From an uncultured Rubellimicrobium sp. (lineage in GTDB: Bacteria > Pseudomonadota > Alphaproteobacteria > Rhodobacterales > Rhodobacteraceae): a stretch of 11,512 nucleotides of DNA. The notes beneath the pieces are model-generated. The model did not search any database, had not been told where the DNA came from, and was given only the letters and a program-made list of their open reading frames with translations. The stretch is from positions 1 through 11,512 of the forward strand of contig CADCUU010000417.1 of NCBI GenBank assembly GCA_902805995.1, given 5' to 3'. Positions within the stretch are counted from its first letter, which is position 1. Each line of letters begins with the position of its first letter. Shown piece after piece: positions 7,318 through 11,512 of this stretch. Position numbers and translations under genes: made by a program.

Positions 7318-7346
7318 TTGGTGGGGCCGGGGAGACGTGGCATAGT
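7318..7346 (+). promoter_or_regulatory. Possible promoter of the DUF882 gene
   Basis: TTGGTG (7318-7323) and CATAGT (7341-7346) are separated by 17 bp. The first three -35 bases and four of six -10 bases match the sigma-70 consensus. Transcription would start near 7353 and give a leader of roughly 75 bases before the ATG at 7430. It is a weak match chosen partly for its position. Confidence 0.3.
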
Positions 7347-7370
7347 CTTGGGGCATCCTGGAAGGGATGA

Positions 7371-7402
7371 CAAAAAAGGTCCGAAAAAACATGGACCTAA
7401 AA
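7371..7402 (-). terminator. Terminator-like hairpin in the DUF882 leader
   Basis: AGGTCC (7377-7382) and GGACCT (7393-7398) form a 6-bp stem with a ten-base loop. On the minus strand the stem is followed by six T (opposite 7372-7377), the form of an intrinsic terminator. It would stop antisense transcription from the DUF882 gene before it reaches the transpeptidase gene. On the plus strand the same bases give a hairpin in the leader of the DUF882 mRNA, about 30 bases before the start codon. Confidence 0.4.
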
Positions 7403-7429
7403 CATAGGCGACGGGACAGGCGCTGGCAC

Positions 7430-7990
7430 ATGATGAACACGGGACTCTCTCGGCGCGCCCTTATGGGCGTGTTCGCAGCAACGGCGGCCGTGGCCGCACC
7501 CTCCTTCTCCAATGCGGCTGGCTTCCTGCGCGGGGCCGGCGACATACGCAGGATCCAGATGTATTCGGGTCGGACCGGGGAACGGATCGACACGATCTAT
7601 TGGATCGATGGCGAATACATCGCCGAAGCGGTCCGCGAAGTCAGCCTCTTCATGCGCGACTGGCGCAACGGGCAGGCGGTCGCCATGGACACGCGCACCA
7701 TGGACATCATCGCGGCCACCCATAACCTTCTGGACGTGTCCGAGCCCTACCAGCTTCTGTCGGGCTACCGGTCGCCGCAGACCAACGCGATGCTGCGGTC
7801 GCAGTCGTCCGGCGTGGCGCGGAACTCGCTCCACATGCGCGGACAGGCGGCGGACCTGCATCACGACTCCCGGTCGGTCAATCAGATCGCCCGTGCTGCG
7901 ATGGCCTGCCAGGCGGGTGGCGTTGGGCGCTACTCGGGCTCGGGCTTCGTGCACATGGATTGCGGCGAGTTTCGTAGCTGGGGAAGCTGA
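7430..7990 (+). CDS. DUF882/YcbK-type murein peptidase
   Basis: A 186-residue exported protein of the DUF882 (peptidase M15A-like) family, related to E. coli YcbK (MepK), which cuts the meso-DAP to meso-DAP cross-links made by L,D-transpeptidases. Residues 1-30 form a signal with SRRALMG, a plausible Tat motif, ending near FSNAA. The catalytic domain begins at about residue 40. The zinc-binding HxxGxAxD is His135-Asp142 (HMRGQAAD), the third ligand is likely His175 (VHMD), and Arg114 lies in the conserved SGYRS. The frame is open from 7367, but the extra N-terminus is Lys/Arg-rich and its ATG has a ribosome site too close; ATG at 7430 or 7433 gives a standard signal peptide. Its divergent neighbour is a YcbB-type enzyme, echoing the ycbB-ycbK pairing of E. 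coli. Confidence 0.88.
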   Translation: MMNTGLSRRALMGVFAATAAVAAPSFSNAAGFLRGAGDIRRIQMYSGRTGERIDTIYWIDGEYIAEAVREVSLFMRDWRNGQAVAMDTRTMDIIAATHNLLDVSEPYQLLSGYRSPQTNAMLRSQSSGVARNSLHMRGQAADLHHDSRSVNQIARAAMACQAGGVGRYSGSGFVHMDCGEFRSWGS

Positions 7991-8016
7991 GCCCCGACTC
8001 CTTCGTCGGACATGGA

Positions 8017-8045
8017 AAGGGCGCCCTGGGGCGCCCTTCTGTTTT
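8017..8045 (+). terminator. Intrinsic terminator of the DUF882 gene
   Basis: A perfect 9-bp stem pairs 8017-8025 with 8030-8038 around the loop CTGG, followed by CTGTTTT on the plus strand. It begins 26 bp after the DUF882 stop. The minus-strand reading ends in TTTCC, so it may also act on transcripts of the convergent repeat-protein gene. Confidence 0.75.
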
Positions 8046-8061
8046 GGTAGCGGCTGTTGGA

Positions 8062-8090
8062 GGCGTTCGGCCGGTTGCCCGCCGAACGCC
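8062..8090 (-). terminator. Hairpin after the repeat-protein gene
   Basis: GGCGTTCGGC (8062-8071) and GCCGAACGCC (8081-8090) form a perfect 10-bp stem with a nine-base loop, nine bases past the minus-strand stop codon. No T-run follows, so it is either a weak terminator or a 3'-stabilising hairpin that works together with the hairpin at 8017-8038. Confidence 0.5.
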
Positions 8091-8099
8091 CCTGCTCCG

Positions 8100-9458
8100 T
8101 CACTCGGCCGGGGCGCCTTCGGCATCCTCGACGCCCGGCTCGGCTTCTTCCTCGATGTCGATCTCGAGGCCGTCGCTCGGGGCAGCGGCGCCTTCGGCGG
8201 GTGCTTCGCCTTCGGCCGGGGCTTCGCCTTCGGCGACGGGCTGCTGGGCGGCTTCGCCTTCGGCGGGGGCGGCGCCTTCACCGGTCTCCTGCACGGTGAT
8301 CGTCGGCTCGCCGGTCTGGGTGAACTCCACTTGAGCTTCGCCGGTCTGCTCGATCTCCACGTTGGGCTCGGCCCCTTCAAAGGTCACGGTCGGCTCGCCG
8401 CGCGTCACCTCGACCGAGGTCTCGCCTTCCTGCTGGACGGTGACCTGCGCCTCCTGCGGCTGAAGCTCGACAGCCTCGCCTTCGGGGGTCTCCGCAACCT
8501 GAACCTGGGGCTCGGGCTGCTGGACGGTCACGGTCGGCGGAGCCTGGCGCACCTCGACCCGGGGCTCGGGGTTGGTCACCGCAACGTCGGGCTCGGGGAA
8601 GGTGATGATGATCTCGGGCTGGGGCTGCTCGATGGTGATGATCGGGGGCGGCACCTGAACGCGGACGGTCGGGGGCTGCTGGCGCACGAGGATCTCGGGC
8701 GTGCCCTGGTTCACCTGGACGGAGGGCTGGCCCTGGGTGACGGTCACCTCGGGCGGGGGAGCGGTCACGGCGATTTCGGGCGTGGGGACGACGATCTGGG
8801 CTTCGGCCCCAGCTTCGCCGCCGATGATCGTGGTGGCGCCTTCGGCCTGGGCCGTCTCGGTGCCCTCGCCCTCGGCCGGGGCGGCGGCGGTGTCGGCGGT
8901 CGCGGTGGGCTCGCCTTCGGCAGGGGGCGTGGTGGTTTCCGCGGTCTCGGTCCCGGTGTCCTCGGTCGGAGGAGTCTCGGTCTCGGCGGTGGTGGTATCG
9001 GCGCCAGCGGCCGGGGCCACCTCGGTCCCGGCAGGGGCGGTCTCGGCGGTCTCGGTGCCCGCAGCGGGATCGGTCGCGGTCTCGGCGGTGGTGGTGTCGG
9101 CGCCAGCGGCCGGGGCGGCTTCGGTTCCGGCGGGCGCGGTGCCAGCGGCCGGGGCTGCGCCGGTCTCAGCGGTCTGGGGCGCCGCTCCGGCCTCGGGCTG
9201 CGCCTGGGCGAGTTCGGCGACCGCCTGCTCGTAATACTGGAGGCACTGCTCCTGGTTGCCAGCCTCGATCGCCTGGCCGGTCGTGTCGATCCATTCCTGC
9301 CTGAGGACGTTTGCCTGCTCCGTATGCAGCGCCTGCAGCGCCTCGCAGCTCTGGCCGCCCGCGGCAAGCTCCTCCGCCGACTGCGCGAAGGCGGCCGGCG
9401 CCATAACGGTCGCGCTCAGAAGCGTGGCGAGCAAGGGAGTCATCCGTCGTATGGTCAT
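8100..9458 (-). CDS. Secreted acidic repeat protein of unknown function
   Basis: A 452-residue exported protein that I do not recognise beyond similar low-complexity secreted proteins of Rhodobacteraceae. Residues 1-25 are a Sec signal (cleavage after AFA). Residues 26-87 form a small helical domain with Cys38 and Cys72, which could make a disulfide. Residues 88-215 are an Ala/Thr/Glu/Pro/Gly linker containing a 33-residue duplication. Residues 221-390 hold about 15 repeats of roughly nine to ten residues with the pattern P-x-V/I-x-V-x-x-x, as in PEVTVTQGQ, PEIIITFPE and PTVTVQQPE, so alternating residues would form short beta-strands. Residues 393-452 are Ala/Glu/Gly-rich and strongly acidic. 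No catalytic motif, lipobox or membrane anchor is visible. AAAGGA lies seven bases before the ATG. A structural or binding role in the periplasm or outside the cell is a guess. Confidence 0.82.
   Translation of the reverse strand: MTIRRMTPLLATLLSATVMAPAAFAQSAEELAAGGQSCEALQALHTEQANVLRQEWIDTTGQAIEAGNQEQCLQYYEQAVAELAQAQPEAGAAPQTAETGAAPAAGTAPAGTEAAPAAGADTTTAETATDPAAGTETAETAPAGTEVAPAAGADTTTAETETPPTEDTGTETAETTTPPAEGEPTATADTAAAPAEGEGTETAQAEGATTIIGGEAGAEAQIVVPTPEIAVTAPPPEVTVTQGQPSVQVNQGTPEILVRQQPPTVRVQVPPPIITIEQPQPEIIITFPEPDVAVTNPEPRVEVRQAPPTVTVQQPEPQVQVAETPEGEAVELQPQEAQVTVQQEGETSVEVTRGEPTVTFEGAEPNVEIEQTGEAQVEFTQTGEPTITVQETGEGAAPAEGEAAQQPVAEGEAPAEGEAPAEGAAAPSDGLEIDIEEEAEPGVEDAEGAPAE
8289..8798 (-). 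repeat. Short beta-strand-like protein repeats
   Basis: This stretch encodes residues 221-390 of the secreted repeat protein. About 15 units of nine to ten residues begin with Pro (or Gly/Glu-Pro) and alternate hydrophobic beta-branched residues with polar ones. The first ten units (to about residue 321) are Pro/Gln-rich, and the later ones become Glu/Gly/Thr-rich with wider spacing. The DNA copies have diverged, so the repeat is clear in protein but only patchy in sequence. Confidence 0.8.
8979..9134 (-). repeat. Duplicated linker segment, 99-bp period
   Basis: Residues 109-127 (9078-9134) and 142-160 (8979-9035) of the repeat protein are identical except for one residue (GTEAAPAAGAD against GTEVAPAAGAD). 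The offset is exactly 33 codons. The DNA is nearly identical too, which suggests a recent in-frame duplication, and the tract is a likely place for length variation by slippage. Confidence 0.8.
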
Positions 9459-9604
9459 CGTGGCGTCCTTTATCTGGAAGGGTCCTGCGATAGGCTGAAG
9501 TGGTCGAACGACGGGGGCCTCACGGCCCTCGGGAGGTGGTTCCCGCTTGGAGCAGGCGGTGCATGTCCTGGAGCCTGGACCTCCCTCGATCGCTCTCCGT
9601 CATG

Positions 9605-9636
9605 CCACGGCCGGGCCAGTGCTGGCCGTGCCGTGG
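9605..9636. repeat. Near-perfect 32-bp inverted repeat
   Basis: CCACGGC (9605-9611) pairs with GCCGTGG (9630-9636), and GGCCAG (9614-9619) with CTGGCC (9622-9627), separated by a 2x2 mismatch and a TG centre. This gives 13 bp of pairing in 32 bases. Neither strand has a T-run after it. It may be an operator, a REP-like element or the core of a small RNA. Confidence 0.65.
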
Positions 9637-9676
9637 GCCTTGAACGAACAGGCATGGGAGCGTTGCAGCGCAGCCC

Positions 9677-9700
9677 ATCCGATTCGTCGGTCGAACGGAT
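9677..9700. repeat. Small inverted repeat with one bulge
   Basis: ATCCG (9677-9681) pairs with CGGAT (9696-9700), and TTCG (9683-9686) with CGAA (9692-9695); A9682 is bulged and the loop is TCGGT. It lies 40 bp from the larger inverted repeat and about 80 bp past the transglycosylase stop on the minus strand. Confidence 0.5.
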
Positions 9701-9781
9701 GATGAGGGGGTTGGTTCCCCGCGACTTCACATGGCCGTGGGGCTGCCGGCGGGTTGACGCGCCGAGTTCCGCCTAGCGAGT

Positions 9782-11020
9782 CTACTTGGCCAGAGCCTCG
9801 ACAAGGCTACGGTCGGGGAAGCAGGTCGCGGGCTGGCCGACCGATTCCTGCCATCTCCCGATGGAGCGGCGCGTGCGGAAGCCCGGCAGCCCGTCGGCGC
9901 CGCCGACGTCGTGGCCCAACCCTTCCAAGGCGCGCTGCATTGCCGCGACATCGGAGCGGAGGAGGCCGTCCACCCTGCCCCATCCGGCCGCGAAGTCGCC
10001 CGCGCCGTACTGGATGCGGTCGCCCACATGGCCCACGAAGAGCGCGTAGAGATCGCTCATGTTGTAGGCCTTGAGGACGTAGAAGTTCGGAGTGACGATG
10101 AAGGCGGGTCCCTGCCGGCCCGCCGGCATGAGGAGGAAGCCCTCGGCGGATCGCTCCTGCTCCGGGAAGGGGCGGCCGTTGACGCGCGCGATGCCCAGAG
10201 CCTCCCATTCGGCGATGGGGCGCCCTTGGTCGGGCCCCTCCAGCGCGCATGAGACGGAGGGCGGCACCCTGACCTCAAAGCCCCAGTCGCGCCCGGGGAC
10301 CCAGCCGTGCTGGGCGAGGTAGTTCCCGATGGAGGCAAGGGTGTCCGCTTCGGAGGTCCAGATGTCGGCGCGGCCGTCGCCGTCGCCGTCCGCCGCGTAA
10401 CGCAGGACGCTGGAGGGCATGAACTGCGGCTGACCCAGGGCTCCGGCCCAGCTGCTGCGCATGTTGTCGGGAGACACGTGGCCCGCCTCGGCGATCTCCA
10501 GGGCCGCCACGAGTTCGTCGGTGAAGTAGTCGGCCCGGGTGCTCATGAAGGCCTTGGTGCCCAGCACCTCGAAGGCGTCGTGCGGGATTTCGATTTGGCC
10601 GTATCCGCTCTCTCGGCCCCAGATGGCCAGAAGGATGCGCCCGGGGACGCCGGTCGCCTGCTCCACCGCACGGAGCGTCCCGGCGTGGCGGTCCATCATG
10701 CGGCGGCCGACGGAGGTCGCGCCATCGACGGAGCTGCGATTGAAGTAGTCGCCCGGCGAGCCGAACTCCGCCTGAAGCTGCCGCTGCGGTCCCTGGGGCT
10801 GCGTCCCCGGGGGGACGAGGTCGGGGAGGTCCCAGTTCAGCGCGACGCCGGAGAAAGCCTCGTCGAAGGTGGTGCGCGACACGCCCTCGCCCGCGGCGCG
10901 CGGCCAGACGGTCTGTTCGAGCCAGGCGTGGAACTGCCGCTCCACCTGCGCGCGGTCCTGGGCGAGCGACGGCTGGGCCAGGGTGGCGAGGGCCACGAAG
11001 AGAATTAAGCGAAGGGTCAT
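9782..11020 (-). CDS. MltB-type lytic murein transglycosylase
   Basis: A 412-residue periplasmic lytic transglycosylase of the MltB (SLT_2) family, which cleaves the glycan between MurNAc and GlcNAc to leave 1,6-anhydro-MurNAc. Residues 1-20 are a Sec signal (LAQPSLA before Gln21). There is no lipobox Cys, so unlike E. coli MltB it should be soluble. The catalytic domain covers about residues 25-340 with Glu137 in WGRESGYG as the acid, GALGQPQFMPSS (193-204), an acidic EF-hand-like loop DGDGDGRADIW (211-221) and NMSDLYALFVGHVGDRI (320-336). Residues about 350-410 form a C-terminal peptidoglycan-binding domain (MQRALEGLGHDVGGADGLPGFRTRRSI). The frame is open another 81 codons upstream, but ATG at 11020 gives the signal peptide and has GGGAG eight bases before it. 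It is probably transcribed from the 140-bp gap after the aldo/keto reductase. Confidence 0.92.
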   Translation of the reverse strand: MTLRLILFVALATLAQPSLAQDRAQVERQFHAWLEQTVWPRAAGEGVSRTTFDEAFSGVALNWDLPDLVPPGTQPQGPQRQLQAEFGSPGDYFNRSSVDGATSVGRRMMDRHAGTLRAVEQATGVPGRILLAIWGRESGYGQIEIPHDAFEVLGTKAFMSTRADYFTDELVAALEIAEAGHVSPDNMRSSWAGALGQPQFMPSSVLRYAADGDGDGRADIWTSEADTLASIGNYLAQHGWVPGRDWGFEVRVPPSVSCALEGPDQGRPIAEWEALGIARVNGRPFPEQERSAEGFLLMPAGRQGPAFIVTPNFYVLKAYNMSDLYALFVGHVGDRIQYGAGDFAAGWGRVDGLLRSDVAAMQRALEGLGHDVGGADGLPGFRTRRSIGRWQESVGQPATCFPDRSLVEALAK

Positions 11021-11160
11021 GACTTGGACTCCCTGGGGCGGATCGTGGCTGGCCCGGTGTAAGGCGGCCCGGGGACGATAGCGTTCAGGCGCGGCAGGCG
11101 GGACAGATCCGTCGCAGTGATGCGCCCGAGCCGTCCGGCCTTGCCGCGGGACCGCAGGTC

Positions 11161-11512
11161 TCAGCCGACCTTGTAGTCCCGATTGGCCTCCGGGTCCTCG
11201 TCGGAGAACGGCACGTCTTCCAGTTCGCGCCAGAGGTCGGCGGGAATCTGCGTGGTCGCCCACTCGATCGTCTCCGCCACGCTGTCGGGCCGTGTCACGC
11301 CCGCGACCGTCGACGCGATCCTTTGATCCCGGCAGGAGAACTGCAGCGCGACCGCACCCAGCGGGACGCCATGCCGCGCGCAGGCCGCCTCGATCCGACG
11401 GACCGGGGCAAGCTGCTCCTCGGTTGCGGGCTGGTAGGCGATCAGGGGCATGGCGGCGCTGCCCTTGGACAGGACGCCGCTCGCGTAGGGGGCGGCGTTC
11501 AGGATCGCGATG
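11161..11512 (-). CDS. Aldo/keto reductase, C-terminal part
   Basis: The frame runs open from the right edge of the window to a TGA at 11163-11161, so the start lies outside; an internal ATG at 11451 is not the start. The visible 117 residues begin IAILNAAPYASGVLSKG and continue AYQPAT...IEAACARHGVPLGAVALQFSCRDQRIASTVAGVTRPDSVAETIEW, the C-terminal half of the NADPH-dependent aldo/keto reductase barrel. The NAAPY.SG.L.KG form and the late V.G.....V.E segment resemble D-threo-aldose (L-fucose) 1-dehydrogenases. The catalytic Asp-Tyr-Lys-His tetrad lies in the missing part, so the substrate cannot be judged. It faces the same way as the transglycosylase gene, 140 bp upstream of it, and no shared function is apparent. 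Confidence 0.88.
   Translation of the reverse strand, partial: IAILNAAPYASGVLSKGSAAMPLIAYQPATEEQLAPVRRIEAACARHGVPLGAVALQFSCRDQRIASTVAGVTRPDSVAETIEWATTQIPADLWRELEDVPFSDEDPEANRDYKVG

Larger units (their letters stand above)
7114..7429. promoter_or_regulatory. Divergent control region
   Basis: This 316-bp interval separates two oppositely transcribed cell-wall genes and must hold both promoters. It is visibly richer in A and T than its surroundings between about 7225 and 7405. Inverted pair ATTTCTGC (7231-7238) and GCAGAAAT (7266-7273), with a third TCTGC at 7273-7277, could be an operator. GTTC-N6-GAAC at 7288-7301 is a second small palindrome. I found no convincing minus-strand promoter for the transpeptidase gene, and no ORF here looks real. 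Confidence 0.5.
9459..9781. other. Intergenic region with inverted repeats
   Basis: This 323-bp stretch lies between the start of the repeat-protein gene and the end of the transglycosylase gene, both on the minus strand. It should hold the repeat-protein promoter, but I found no clear -35/-10 pair. It contains the two inverted repeats listed separately. A minus-strand frame at 9470-9730 lacks any protein-like composition. No intrinsic terminator with a T-run follows the transglycosylase stop. Confidence 0.6.

Noticed and set aside
7114..7593. N-terminal extension of the L,D-transpeptidase frame
   Set aside because: The 160 extra codons overlap the start of the divergent DUF882 gene and its control region, and they would bury the twin-arginine signal peptide in the middle of the protein.
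8200..9150. Repeats that might suggest a CRISPR array or VNTR
   Set aside because: There are no identical repeats with unique spacers. The periodicity is that of codons for a diverged protein repeat.
9470..9730. A possible 86-residue minus-strand ORF
   Set aside because: Its product is Pro/Arg/Ser-rich without recognisable features and it spans both inverted repeats, so it is more likely non-coding.
7512..9776. A 754-codon plus-strand open frame running across three loci
   Set aside because: It overlaps the DUF882 gene in another frame, runs through two hairpins and lies opposite the secreted repeat protein. Its Gly/Leu/Arg-rich product is the mirror of the minus-strand repeats, and the minus-strand protein has a signal peptide and ribosome site.

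Overview
The window is about 70% G+C and tightly packed with genes. Its protein families point to an alphaproteobacterium, most likely of the Rhodobacteraceae/Roseobacter group: an IalB-family secreted protein, an LpxD with its own acyl carrier protein and ketosynthase, a YcbB-type L,D-transpeptidase facing a DUF882/YcbK peptidase, and one palindromic CtrA-like box. This placement is an inference from family content and base composition. I see no rRNA, tRNA, IS element, CRISPR array or prophage, so it reads as a chromosomal core region with an envelope theme.

Layout. (1) 2-1728, plus strand: the 3' part of an unrecognised helix-rich protein, overlapped by a Xer tyrosine recombinase that is most like XerD. 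(2) 1729-2134: 406 bp without a convincing ORF. It holds a CtrA-like palindrome, a set of nested hairpins, a strong intrinsic terminator and then a likely promoter for the next gene. (3) 2135-2860, plus: a secreted IalB-family protein with an Ala/Pro/Glu-rich linker. (4) 7113-2894, minus: a probable four-gene operon of L,D-transpeptidase, LpxD, acyl carrier protein and beta-ketoacyl-ACP synthase, with gaps of 30 bp, 30 bp and a one-base overlap. (5) 7114-7429: a divergent control region. (6) 7430-7990, plus: a DUF882/M15-type peptidase related to YcbK (MepK). (7) 9458-8100, minus: a secreted low-complexity protein with about 15 short beta-strand-like repeats. (8) 9459-9781: 323 bp of intergenic DNA with inverted repeats. 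(9) 11020-9782, minus: an MltB-type lytic transglycosylase. (10) 11512-11161, minus: the C-terminal part of an aldo/keto reductase.

How the genes may work together. L,D-transpeptidases make 3-3 (meso-DAP to meso-DAP) cross-links, YcbK/MepK cuts such links, and MltB cuts glycan strands. LpxD, the ACP and the ketosynthase would supply and attach an acyl chain of lipid A. About 8 kb of the window therefore deals with peptidoglycan remodelling and the outer membrane. The least explained parts are the structured interval downstream of the recombinase, the repeat protein, and the inverted repeats at 9600-9700.
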